From Diphasiastrum complanatum (lineage: Eukaryota > Streptophyta > Lycopodiopsida > Lycopodiales > Lycopodiaceae), in contig CM055093.1 of NCBI GenBank assembly GCA_029204225.1, positions 6,827,315 through 6,891,314 on the forward strand: a DNA stretch of 64,000 bases, read 5' to 3'. The notes under the pieces were generated by a model. The model worked only from the letters and a program-made list of their open reading frames with translations, had not been told where the DNA came from and did no database searches. The position numbers and the translations under genes were made by a program. Within the stretch, counting starts at the first letter, position 1. Each line of letters begins with the position of its first letter. This document shows positions 33,898-46,213 of the stretch, piece after piece.

Positions 33898-36218
33898 CTA
33901 CATGTACCAATAAACTCCACAGTCACTTGCCTAACTTCGTCTTGTACATGTGAAGTTTGGAATGCGAATTTGAATTTAGATGTAGCAAGTGAAAAGTCAC
34001 CGAATTTCAATCTAGGAAAAATACCTGTAAGTTAGGTAGCCATGGATGAGTAGAGCCCAGGCTGGAACCAACAATAGGCCGCGTATCCAGAAGATGGCTG
34101 TCTGCTCTGTGTATACATCAAGTTTGGCACTGTGCAAAAGAAGTGACTCAAAGCCAAGTATGATAAACGATGCTGCATATTTCCAATTATATTAAGGTGA
34201 GGAGTTGTATCAGGGTGATGTCCATGAGGAAAAAGAGCAAAACAACATGCTCTCTATTTCAGAGAAAAATGCTTAACAAGTCATAGCAAATTTGAAAGAG
34301 ATGCACCTTAGAAAATGAAATTAACCGTGCTAGCTACATACCACAGAAAAGAAACTCCCTTTTGTCCCTCGTTTCCTTAGCAGCCGTTACCAACCAAATA
34401 AGGATTGCTACGATCACATAGAATAAGGTGGTCCTAAACATTTGCGATTCATAAATGATTGCCAGGTTGAAAGCAAACAGACTCTCGATCAAGGCAAACA
34501 TGTGAGATGCTTTGGATGACAAAGTTTCCTGCAGCAAAATCATTTTGTATTGTGACTGCAATTGCCATCATTATGCAGATGCAAGTAAGTAAAAGAGTTT
34601 AAATATAGAAATGCCTCCTCCTTGGAGATATGTGATCAAGTCAATAGTTAAAAAAGGAGATACATATCATGGAATGATTGTTCAATTTAGTATCTCATAA
34701 TAAAAAGTCGATTGGAATCGAGTAAATTCAAGTCAATTACCAAAATTGTTTGAAGTTAGAATCATTATATTGCAAGACAATTAGGAAAAACCTCAACCGC
34801 TTTTGAAAACTTTGAAAAGAAAAAAACGAGGTTCTATATGACTCATTCTGAATCGATTTTTTTATTAAATGCAATTCTAAAGAGTTTGAATTGAGATTCT
34901 TTGCAACTATATAATATGTCACTAGCCTTCCATAAGTAAGCAAGCATGCATTACAGTGCGGAATATTTTCTACCTGATTTCTCCTCATGGAGGCCAAAAG
35001 CCTTCCCATCCGCATGGATACTGCCTCCAACTCCCTCTGCCAAGCCTGTAGCTCTTCCCAATTCTTAAGATCCTCTTTAGCAATCGATTCAATAGATGAT
35101 CTTATTTCCTCTGCAGTGGCTATGTGTAGCTTTACAAGGATATTCAATGCTGCCATTGCAGCGGCTTGGCCCGATAAGAGTTTGCCTTGTCCAATCAAAT
35201 TCCGCTTGATTGAATTGTCGATGTCACCAGTCTTGGTTTTCAAATTTGAGAACTCAACTGCCAAAGTTTCAGAAAAGCGATACTGTTGTTTGCTCATTGC
35301 TTGTTGCTGATCAGCAAACCCCTCTTGAAGAGAGCTTGCATTTTGCAGCTGTTCATGTGTAAGTGTAACATACAATTTCAAAATTGTTGCACCTGCTTCA
35401 ATGTCGTCTTGAATTCCAATGATCCCTTCCTGCACAACAACATGATCATCCCTTAGCTTTCTCTGAACATCAACAATTGTTTGAGCTTGGTCAAAAATCT
35501 GATTAGACTGCTGCTCCATATTTGACAGGATTCCACCCAATTCACTGGTATCACTTTTAAGCAGATTAGCTGTAACTTTTGTCTCCAGGATAAAAGCTTC
35601 GGTCCTACCAATATCATCACAAAGTCATTCAGCAAAACTCTCTAAAAAGTTAGAGAGTGTTTCTTCATGCTTTTGCAAAGATGTTGAGCACATCTCTTCC
35701 CTGGAATTAAAGAAGCTTGATTGTTTTAAGATTCAATCAAATTCCTGTTTAAAAAATAGCATGTCTCTTTGATGCAATGTATTCACAAACTTAGCATGAA
35801 GCTTTCAAGTTCAGCTAGAACAATAGAAACTCAACTCACTTACCAGGAGCTTGGTTCCAGTTGTTGAACTTTTAACACAGAACAAAATGCCCTATAATTT
35901 GTAGTTAACTCCAGAGTAATATCCAAACATAACCAAGAACATGTGCAAACAATATCATAATTCCCACAAAACTTAAATCAATATGAGTGATTGAAAAGTT
36001 TTTAAGAAGTTTGGAAGTTTGAATTGAGCTCTTGCCAAAATGATTTGAAAATATCTTTGCCTTTTTTAGGATTTTAACATTTTTTGGGATAACATGGGGG
36101 AAATTCTAACTTTTTTTGTATGTGTTCTTGTCTCTTCCGAGATTATGTTTCAATGTGATTTGCCATGATTCAGTATGGTTCCTTATGGTTTCAGTATAGT
36201 TTGTTGTCATTTCAAATG

Positions 36219-36258
<40 letters not shown>

Positions 36259-37669
36259 TATTAACGTCTTTTCTATGGCAAAAGGCGTATAAGACGAACA
36301 AGTACATTAGATAGGATGGCACCAAGACGGAGCAATGTCGTCAAACAACATAACTAAAACCAAACGAACTAAGAAAAGAATAATGTCCAGCATTATATGG
36401 TACAAAGACCATTTATAGATTCAACTGGCATCTCCTCAACCTAACTCTGAACAATCTCAGATATCTCATCAATAGCAGCAAGTTTAATATCTACAAATCG
36501 AATGATACCATCCATGTAGATCATCCGCTTTCCATTCGTTAGAGCTTCCTGTTTTGCCTTTTTCCGTTCTTGAACCTGAATGAAAGTAAGGTCTTCATCC
36601 AGATATATCGTGGTACCCCGCAGTGTAGATCTCTTCCCTAGGACTTCATGACGACCAGTTGTAGATGCAAAGCGTATAACAAGAGTATTTGGATCCTTCT
36701 TAGGCCGCCATGCAATATCCATATCTTTGTGGTGGTGTTGAAGACTCTCTTCAAGAAACTTTTTAGCTTCAGCAACAACATCATGGGAGTTTGTAATACC
36801 TCTGACCTGGACATTAAGAGCCTTTTGCTCTCGCAAACGGCTCTCAGTGCACGTAGCTGAGATAAAGGAAGATGGAGGTGATAAAACAGCAGTATTAGGA
36901 CTTTTAAGCACATCCGCCTAAGATCGGACGTCGGTCTGATGTTGTTCCTTTTGACTTTCAAGCTGTTGGATATTAGCTGAAGTAGTCGAATGAGAGGAAG
37001 CTTCGGTTTTGATAGCTGCAACTTCTTTCTTGATATCATCAATAGATGAATCCAATCTCTGAAGATGAGATTGCACAACATGGATCATAGCTTGAAGAGA
37101 AGAAAGTTTTTCTCGATGGTTGTTGAGATACTCATAAGAACGTAATTGATCTGCACGAATAACGAAGATCATAAAGGCTAGAGGCAGGAGTGATTCTTCT
37201 TTCGGAGTCAAAGGATCAACTATAATGGATTCTTATTAGCAAGAATAGGATCTGAAGGAGATATAGGGATTGCAACTGGAACTGTAGCTAGAATAGAAGG
37301 TGAAGCTGGGTCGGAGATGGAAGAAGAAGACGACGAAGCAGATGAAGAAGATGATGAAGAAGTGTTGGAAGGAAGGGCAACAGCCCCTTTACGGCGAGGC
37401 ATCTCAGGCAGATGTTTTTAGGAAAGTGTAGTGCTGACAATAGGGCGAACTAGGGCCAGATCCGCGCAGATCCGCGAGCAGATGGCGATGGCAGTCAGGC
37501 AGCTGAGAGCGTTGAAGCTCCTGCTCCTGATAGCGCTGGCAGATGGGGGCAGATCACCATGGCGAGAGAGGTTTAGCTAGAGCGATGGTGCCCCCAATGA
37601 TGGAACAACGATGGCTGCTAGCCATCGCTGGATGAATCAACGCGATGGAGAGGCGCGCTGGCTGGATCA

Positions 37670-37730
<61 letters not shown>

Positions 37731-40625
37731 TTTATTAACGTCTTTTCCATGCCAAAAGGCATATAAGACAGATACAAGTACATGTCAAGTATGTGGCAAC
37801 AGTGGGAGCATATATAAACGTCTCCAAAAACTATGCATAAAAAGGATGTGAGATGAGCTGTAGCATGAGGTAATACTGGTCGTCGTTGACGTCGTCTAGG
37901 AGGGCAAGGACGGGTAGTGCGAGCTGCAACATGACTATGAGTAGTGCACATTGTCTCTGATATCTGTGAGGGGGTGCCTCATCGTCATCATCAAACTCTA
38001 TATCTCAACATGGTCATCTCCTAGAGAAGGAGGTAATCTGAGCCTGGGAGTTAGGATGTGGCTGATGAGCTGACTGGTACATATCATGTCACAGCAAGAA
38101 CATCTCTCGTATCATAAGAGCAACACAACGAGGGTCCTCATATGCTATGAGCAATTGAAGTGTAGTGGGCATGTCTCGAATAGGCAGTGGTACCTCCCTA
38201 TGATCTCATAATATATAGGGCACCTGAAGATGAAGTGCTCCTCAGACTCCAACTCATGCAAAGAACATACCTGACATAATCTCTCCTCTCTCGGGGTACC
38301 CTGGAATCTCCTAGTCTCAATAGCCAACTGATGTGATGATACTCTGAGCTGACCCAGTGTGAATCTGAGATTGTGTGATAATCCTAAGGTCAAATATCGA
38401 GGTAGGACTAGAAACCCAGCAGTGTCCTGCTCAAAAAAATGAACCCGATAGTAGTCGGGCTTAACCCCCAACTAACGTCGCCAGCTACTTCTAAACTGCA
38501 TATAATAACTTGAAAATTTATATTCGAAATCCCCATAAAAAAATGGAGCTATCTGACACCCATATTGCAAAAAACAAAAAAAAACGTTTTGGGGTCACGT
38601 TCCGGGTCAAAAACCTGGAACGTGTTTCGAAATGTCCAATGCAAATATGATAGATATATATGTGTGTGTATATATATGTCTGTGTGTGAATGCATCAAAA
38701 GTCTACAGTGACATTATCAATGAAATAGATTGTGCTCTCTTTGACTCTGTGCTAGCATAATACAAGGACTCCCTCTCTGAAAATGAGGTTGATGTCGCCA
38801 TGAAAGGAAAAAAAAAATCCTTCGTTTGTGATGAGTTTTACTAGCTATTTCTCTCTTCATCACTGCTCTTTGTACTCTCTATTGCTCTCCCTTGTGTACT
38901 CTAGCCCCATTTCCCCCTCAATATTTCGGACTCAGAAACCCTATTTGAAATTTAGGGTTTCTTAGTGCCTATTATATGGATTGCATCAATATTGCTCCGG
39001 AAGCCACAACAGCTGTATAAACATGTTGGTTTAGTTTTGCGATCTTCTTTTCTTTTACCTAAAAAAGTAAATAAAAAATAGGTAAAAACATAGTTAGAGG
39101 CTAGAGCACTCAAATCAAAACAGATCTAGACCTAAAAAAATTTGCAAGCATAAGAACTAATCAAAACCATTCGAAAAAATAGCAACGTTCTCTCAATTAG
39201 TGCTAGCCTAACAAACCCAAGTCCGACCTATAGTTATATATCACTAGTTCAATTAGGAATTTCAATTAGCACTATCCCGAACAATGTATTTAGGACCTTG
39301 ACTTAACCAAGAAAAAAGGGCAAGGGGTTAACCAACTGAATCCCATCAACTAGCCCTAAACCTTAAACTGAATTAGTTATGTAGCTGTAGGCGGGGCAGC
39401 ACATACAGTTACATTATCTCTAAATAGACAGAGATAACTGCAAATGGGGCGCAGGCCTAAGCCCCATAAATTCCTGCCCACTTTAAAGGGAAAGGTATGA
39501 GATAGCTGCCTAGCAGAGAATTTACTTTAAAGGGAAATGTATGAGATAGCTGCCTAGCAGAGAATTTGGATGACTACATATAGAGGAAAGTCCCACCCGA
39601 GGGGTTGCCCAGATTTGGGAACCTGTAGCCCGTGGGCACTTGTGTTCCCAAATCCGGGAAAGGCATCAAGTAGGGAATTTCCTTACTTAAAACCATTGGG
39701 ACTCACTGGTTTACCATAGCATTCAGGTCATTACAGTAATAACCATTTAAATTCCCTGGTGCACAGTAGTAATCACGTTATGTTATCGATTACCTCAGGG
39801 CATTGTGCCCATAAAGCCCGTGACCTAAATTCCGTTCCAACTCCCTGACACACCATAGTAATCAGGTTTCTGCTACAGAAACTGTTAGAAGTCGGGACTC
39901 CCTGATTTACCCTAGCAATTAGGTCTTCCTTGGTTATTTATTTTACGTTATATTCCTTGACAGGTGTAACGTGCTGCTGCCACTAACGAAGAGTTTCTGC
40001 TTCATCATGTGCTTGAAGATATTAAAAAAAATTTCAGGAAAACGTTTTTACGTGACTTTTCTTCTTCATCGTCTGTTTGAAAATATGAAAAAAATATTCA
40101 GGAATGGTTAATACGTAACTGGAGACGGTGGCAAGCCGATGCTACGTCGATGAAAAAAGCGAGGTAGACGGAGTTCACATGCTCATTCATACCCTGGGTG
40201 CACAGAGAAACAGGAATAGATTCAGGGCAAGGAACAAGGGGTGACCGGCCCGAAACCCTAAGGAAGCAATCCGTGAGCTTCAGAGCAAGCCGCGCCTTCT
40301 TTTCTTCATCATTAATAATCTGCCTGCAGTTTGTGAAGAGGCTAGCATAGGCATGATGCCAGCAGGAGTGCTCCAGTATCTCAATCCTAGCTTGCTTCAC
40401 CAACGCAAGGGCTTTGCTGTGGTCCTGAGCCACCTCTGCGGCCTCGAGGGCTTTGACAATGTGTGCAGAGAAGAGGGGGTGGCTATCCTGAGGGTTTAAG
40501 AGGGGTGGGGCTAGCTCTTTGAGTTGCTGAGATCCGGTCCAACCCCACCAAGCTGAGTGCACATGTCTCTCTTGAAGACAGAAAAGTAGAACAAGTGTGA
40601 ATAGATTGAATATTTGAAGCCTCAT
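33696..40625 (-). CDS. GEX1: GEX1 homologue (Kar5/Brambleberry nuclear-fusion protein), one in-frame stop
   Basis: GEX1-type proteins sit in the nuclear envelope and are needed for nuclear fusion at fertilisation and in embryos; yeast Kar5 and fish Brambleberry are relatives. The five exons are 40120-40625, 34974-35700, 34342-34528, 34025-34172 and 33696-33897. Lengths 506, 727, 187, 148 and 202 total 1770 nt, i.e. 589 codons plus a stop, about the length of Arabidopsis GEX1. All junctions are GT-AG and in phase. The protein has a signal peptide, a Cys-rich domain (C88, C100, C120, C133, C142, C165), a long coiled-coil region and C-terminal membrane segments. Codon 194 (35625-35627) is TGA, the only break. 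Intron 1 (4.4 kb) contains LINE insertions. It is either a recent pseudogene or carries a base error; all other features argue for recent function. Confidence 0.85.
34025..34172 (-). CDS. GEX1: GEX1 exon 4: further membrane segments
   Basis: Acceptor ATATGCAG|CATCG, donor TTACAG|GTATTT. Encodes SFIILGFESLLLHSAKLDVY and IFWIRGLLLVPAWALLIHGY, two hydrophobic stretches corresponding to the second and third membrane segments of GEX1. Not found by simple ORF scanning because it is only 148 bp. Confidence 0.83.
34342..34528 (-). CDS. GEX1: GEX1 exon 3: first membrane segment
   Basis: Acceptor TTGCTGCAG|GAAACTTTG, donor TGTG|GTATGT. Encodes ETLSSKASHMFALIESLFAF, then a hydrophobic segment TTLFYVIVAILIWLVTAAK. 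It matches the GEX1 region where the coiled coil leads into the membrane. It ends in phase 1. Confidence 0.83.
34974..35700 (-). CDS. GEX1: GEX1 exon 2: coiled-coil region with in-frame TGA
   Basis: Acceptor TTCCAG|GGAAGAG at 35700, donor AATCAG|GTAGAA at 34974. Encodes residues 170-411 (EEMCSTSLQKHEETLSNFLE, stop at codon 194, then LCDDIGRTEAFILETKVTAN and onward). The region is rich in Gln, Glu, Leu and Ile heptads, as in the coiled coil of GEX1. The frame is open for 217 codons after the stop. ORF 34737-35540 is this exon read from a later Met and running into the intron. Confidence 0.85.
36221..36255 (-). repeat. (CT)n tail of LINE-A
   Basis: A 35-bp (GA)n tract on the plus strand. On the element's strand it reads TTAATAAAG followed by (CT)n, taking the place of a poly(A) tail. 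Confidence 0.8.
36221..37672 (-). mobile_element. ORF1-only LINE (LINE-A) with (CT)n tail in GEX1 intron 1
   Basis: A minus-strand non-LTR element. From right to left: a 5' region (37403-37672), a Ser-rich start (MPRRKGAVALPSNTSSSSSS at 37402), a coiled-coil piece (36918-37211, LSSLQAMIHVVQSHLQRLDS), then 36441-36911 with LRGTTIYLDEDLTFIQVQER and NGKRMIYMDGIIRFVD, the pattern of the L1-type ORF1 C-terminal domain. One in-frame stop separates the last two pieces; the first is in another frame. No endonuclease or RT follows. The element ends GACGTTAATAAAG and then (CT)n at 36221-36255. It would need another LINE's RT to move. Confidence 0.7.
37673..37728 (-). repeat. (CT)n tail of LINE-B
   Basis: 56 bp of (GA)n on the plus strand, lying between the 3' end of LINE-B and the 5' start of LINE-A. 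The two elements share this tract as their junction. Confidence 0.85.
37673..38505 (-). mobile_element. 5'-truncated LINE (LINE-B) with (CT)n tail in GEX1 intron 1
   Basis: The minus strand at 38145-38471 encodes the C-terminal end of a LINE ORF2: LGQLRVSSHQLAIETRRFQG, TPREERLCQVC, ELESEEHFIFRCPIYYEI, the zinc-ribbon-like tail found after plant LINE RTs. Upstream the frame persists to about 38505 and then is lost (5' truncation). The 3' end is GTCTTATATGCC...GACGTTAATAAAGTT and then (CT)n at 37673-37728. Its last 45 bp or so match the end of LINE-A almost exactly. Confidence 0.8.
38506..39478 (-). other. GEX1 intron 1, unassigned part
   Basis: Non-coding. An inverted repeat CACGTTCC...GGAACGTG lies at about 38596-38624, and a short (TG)n/(TA)n stretch at 38650-38695. 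Confidence 0.5.
39479..39568. repeat. 45-bp tandem duplication in GEX1 intron 1
   Basis: Two adjacent near-identical units starting CTTTAAAGGGAAA and ending TGCCTAGCAGAGAATTT. One base differs (GGTATG versus TGTATG). Confidence 0.85.
39608..39930. repeat. Hairpin and degenerate tandem repeats in GEX1 intron 1
   Basis: A hairpin CAGATTTGGGAAC...GTTCCCAAATCCG lies at about 39610-39658. It is followed by about four degenerate units of the form ACTCCCTGRTTTACCATAGC then AATCAGGT, at about 39706, 39753, 39840 and 39896. Confidence 0.6.
40120..40625 (-). CDS. GEX1: GEX1 exon 1: signal peptide and Cys-rich domain
   Basis: Encodes residues 1-169 (last codon split). MRLQIFNLFTLVLLFCLQ is a clear signal sequence, with the mature part starting near HSAWWGWTG. 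The family core is ILEHSCWHHAYASLFTNC, DEEKKARLALKLTDCFLRVS, then a tail ending ASACHRLQ. The spacing of the six Cys fits the GEX1 lumenal domain. The donor is CA|GTTACG at 40119/40120; the nearby GTATTA would put the next exon out of frame. The ATG at 40623-40625 is the first in frame. Confidence 0.85.
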
Positions 40626-40683
40626 TTGAGCATATGGGCAATAGAATAATTCTTCTTGAGCTGCGCAGCATCATAAGTGTGAA

Positions 40684-40826
40684 AGCTTTACCCTGCCATT
40701 GTGATGCAGGGCCTCAAGGCCGGCTGTATTCGCAGAACATCTCTACCATCTTTGCGGAAGGAAGCATTCTTGTCGCTTCAATCAATTTTCCTTCCTTTCT
40801 TTCTTGCGAGAAAAAGAAAGGGAAGG

Positions 40827-40862
<36 letters not shown>

Positions 40863-41327
40863 TAGGGTCGCAAAATCTTGGAAAGAAGTTCTTTATTTTT
40901 ATTTATTTTTTGGGAAAGAGGCCAAGGCCCTAATACCCCACCCTCCAACCAAAAGGTAAATAGCCCGGCCATGGGCCATGGGCCATGGGCAAGAACCTCA
41001 GCCTTAAGGGAAGGTCAAGTAATGACAACAACCTTGGAATATAGTTCCAAGCATTAACAATTGCTACTTCATACAAAGCAGCCTTTGACTTTAGTCCAAG
41101 CAACAATAGGCACAACGAGGTAGAGAGAGGGCATGCCTAATGACTGGAAATATTAACAACGTTTTGACGCCAAAACCACATATAATGCACTAAAAATTTG
41201 GAGCATAAACTCCAAGGTGTCAACTCTTCCACAAGTCTAGATTAGAGTCTAGGGGTCCATTGCCACATGTAACACTTCTATTCAACTCTGCTACGCTAGG
41301 GAACAACATATTACACTTCTTTGGGCT
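40684..41327 (-). promoter_or_regulatory. GEX1: Duplicated block R1 containing the likely GEX1 promoter
   Basis: The 644-bp block upstream of GEX1 recurs at 44681-45398. On the minus strand it holds CTATAAAT (TATAAA at 40859-40864), a (CT)14 tract directly after it (40831-40858) and a pyrimidine-rich leader, ending 58 bp before the GEX1 start codon. A TATA box followed by a CT-rich patch is a common plant core-promoter layout, and 235 bp to the ATG is a reasonable 5' UTR length. Which copy is the original is not certain. Confidence 0.6.
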
Positions 41328-43004
<1,677 letters not shown>

Positions 43005-43422
43005 GGTTAGCATTTTGGAGAAAAATCCAAGTGGCCAAATAGGGTTTGGACCTGTTATAAAAGGATGTAACTCGTGGAGAGAGTGATCTTCTCTTTTCTC
43101 TATCTCATTTCATGGTTCTCTTGGGTTCTACTATCCATTGGTGCACTATGCTTGTGATTGCTTGCAATTCTGTGTGTAGAATGATCTATAATTGCTATTT
43201 TTGGTTTCACACCTATGAATGATAGTTGCTTGTTGGTTTTGTATGGACAACAATAGTACTTTATCATATCATTCAAGTTTGATCAAGTTCTATTAGTGTT
43301 TGCATATCATTTTTTTGTGTAGATGCTGATTTTTCTACATTGGTGAGATTGGTAGTGTATTTCTCTTTCTAACCAAAGATCTTATAAGTGGATTGGATCA
43401 TAATGATCTGAAATCCTTCATA
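43005..43422 (+). repeat. 5' LTR of the family-K Copia element
   Basis: It starts around GGTTAGCATTTTGG and ends CCTTCATA (CA expected). TATA box GTTATAAAAGG is at about 43055. It is highly similar to 30089-30507. Confidence 0.8.
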
Positions 43423-44540
43423 TGGTATCAGAGCTTGTGTTTTAGGTTATGAAGGAGGAAATCAGATCTATCAATGATTTGGTGAAGATATCAAGGCTAG
43501 AGCATGCTAGAGGGGATTCTACACCAAAATCGAGTTTTTTGCTTTTGTAGATTGGATCTTTTGTAGATCAAAACCCTATGTAGGTCTATAAACTTGATCA
43601 ATTCCAATTTTTGATTTCACATACTAGATTTGGCCGATTTTTGGATCATTGGATCAGTCTTAGTGGTGGCTATTAGATTGCATAATCAAAATTTCAGCAT
43701 TTGCATGTAGATTTGGATAGTCAATTTTTTGTGATTTTGTCAAAACCCTAATTTTGATTGGATCTCTAGATAGTGAGGTTGTTGGGCTTCATTTGAGTGT
43801 GTTTCAATCTTAGGAAGTGGCAAAAGTCATTAGATTGAGGATAGATCATAGGTTGATCAAGATTCCATGATTCTATATGTTGCTTTGCTTGATATAAGTG
43901 CTAGAAGAGAATTTTTGAGATAAATTCAAATCTTGGTGATTTCTTTTGAAAGCATTTGTTGTTGTCCAAAGGAGTGCTTTGTGCATTGAAACAGGTTGAA
44001 AAAGAAGATCGGGTCATTGCTACATGGCAACCTCAATTGGAGTCATGTTGAAAGCCAATGATAGGCTTACCTCAAGTAACTATTCATTGTGGAAAGTGAG
44101 GATGGAGTCACTTCTTGAGATGAATGATGTTTTGGATATTGTTGTAGGTTTGGAGGAGAGACCAACAACACAACAAGGTCAAGTGATGTATGATAAGAGG
44201 GCCAAGAAGGCTCTACACATGATAAAGATAAATGTTACCAATGAGCTTCTCAAGGAAGTTGGTAAGTGCACATCATCTTTGGAAGCTTGGGATTCATTGA
44301 AGAAGCTTTATGAATCCAAGTCTACTTCTAGAGTGTTGACTCTAAGAAGGCAAATCTTTTCTTGTTTGCAAAAGAATGAAGAAAGTCCAAGTATTTTTGT
44401 TTTGAGGATGAAAGCATTGAATGATGAGTTGGCTTGCATTGATGAAAGCATTAAGGAAGGAGAGCTTATTCAAGTGATTCTTAATGGCTTGTTGGATGCA
44501 TGCATGGCCCTCCTCCCCATGCATGCATATATATTTGTGT
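43005..44540 (+). mobile_element. Copia element of family K, 5' part only
   Basis: A 418-bp LTR (43005-43422, partner of the solo LTR at 30089-30507) is followed at once by the primer site TGGTATCAGAGC (43423-43434), a 590-bp leader and a gag ORF. After gag the element breaks off into unrelated sequence and the duplicated block R2. A Copia RT scrap at 45399-45492 may be its continuation. No right LTR is present. Confidence 0.8.
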
Positions 44541-44542
44541 AG
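44024..44542 (+). CDS. Copia Gag, N-terminal 172 aa, truncated
   Basis: Open frame from MATSIGVMLKANDRLTSSNY, with KVRMESLLEMNDVLDIVVGL, KKALHMIKINVTNELLKE, WDSLKKLYESKSTSRVLTLR and the ending ELIQVILNGLLDA. This is the first two-thirds of a Copia Gag (UBN2-type), uninterrupted, so the copy is fairly young. The zinc knuckle and all of protease are absent. The last residues (CMALLPMHAYIFV) are past the break. Confidence 0.85.
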   Translation: MATSIGVMLKANDRLTSSNYSLWKVRMESLLEMNDVLDIVVGLEERPTTQQGQVMYDKRAKKALHMIKINVTNELLKEVGKCTSSLEAWDSLKKLYESKSTSRVLTLRRQIFSCLQKNEESPSIFVLRMKALNDELACIDESIKEGELIQVILNGLLDACMALLPMHAYIFV

Positions 44543-44680
44543 ATATGTATGGGGAGAGTAGTATGTATGTATGCTAGAAGAGGATGTATGGCTATAGATT
44601 TAATTTTAGTTTAGATTGTGTATGTATGATGTATTTGAAAGAACAAATGATGTATGTATGTGACACACCTACTATTTGAG
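44541..44680. other. Junction sequence rich in GTATGTATG
   Basis: Short GTATGTATG runs between the gag break and block R2. No element identified. Confidence 0.4.
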
Positions 44681-45398
<718 letters not shown>

Positions 45399-45492
45399 GT
45401 CCAGATCGCTTTCCTCAATGGAACCATCGAAGAGGAAATCTACATGATGCAGCCAGAGGGATTTGAACTCAACGGCAAGCAACAACACCTAG
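45399..45492 (+). pseudogene. Copia reverse transcriptase scrap
   Basis: About 30 codons: VQIAFLNGTIEEEIYMMQPE then GFELNGKQQHLVC. This is the conserved Copia RT stretch (xVKTAFLNGxLEEExYMxQPEGF). It starts directly at the end of R2 and stops at the LTR of copy G5. Confidence 0.8.
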
Positions 45493-45494
45493 TA

Positions 45495-46195
45495 TGTTGT
45501 TGGAGGGTTTGTGGATCCCAAGGCAACTCTAACCCTAGTTAATAAGTGAGAGGGATTTGGCACCCTACGTGTGTAAGTCCAACCCAATGATCACATAGTT
45601 ATTTGATTAGTTGAAAGTCAATAAAAGGACTTTAGGTCTTTTTGCGGGACTTTTAATGTCATAGGGCCTAAATGTCAAGTTAGTGAATAAAGTTGGGTTT
45701 CCCTCCAATTAGGGAGGCAGAAATGGACCAATAGGATTCAGAGGCCAGGATTCTCCTATCTACTATAAAAAGGGACCAACTCGAGTTCCTACACATGTAG
45801 ATATCTTCATTTCAATAAAGCAGATTGGTTCTCTTGTGAAATGGATTTATGAATGTCTTTGCTCTCTATCACTTTTCCTCCATCTCTTATGCTTTTATTG
45901 TGTTTGCTAATTGTTGGATCTAATTGTTATTGGAATTGCATGTTTTTATACTTTTTGTGAGAGAGAAAGAGAGAGAGAGAAAGAATAAGCTATCTTTTTT
46001 GTGGTTGTAGTGTTAATGTTTAGGGTTAATGGATGTTAGAGTTAGATGTGGATCTTACATTCATGCTGAAATCTGAACTATGCTATTGCTCTCACGGGAA
46101 CGAATCTACGCGTGACAACTAACTTCATCTCCTCGATGCTAGATTGATTAGATCTTGGGTTGAGGATAGGCAAGGAAATAAACCCATTTTAATTT
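45495..46195 (+). repeat. 5' LTR of copy G5
   Basis: Begins TGTTGTTGGAGGG. Contains a TATA box CTATAAAAAGGG (45763-45774), a poly(A) signal AATAAA at 45814-45819 and a short GA-rich patch near 45960. The right edge is set by the primer site; no CA end is visible, so the edge may be a few bases off. Confidence 0.65.
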
Positions 46196-46213
46196 TAGCG
46201 TCATTGCTGGGGA
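46196..46213 (+). other. Primer-binding site, Asp-tRNA type, decayed
   Basis: TAGCGTCATTGCTGGGGA, three bases different from the site of element J (TGGCGCCATTGCCGGGGA). Athila-type elements use this tRNA. Confidence 0.7.

Noticed and set aside
35625-35627. TGA in GEX1 read as selenocysteine
   Set aside because: Land plants lack the selenocysteine insertion machinery, and the family has no Cys or Sec at this place in the coiled coil.
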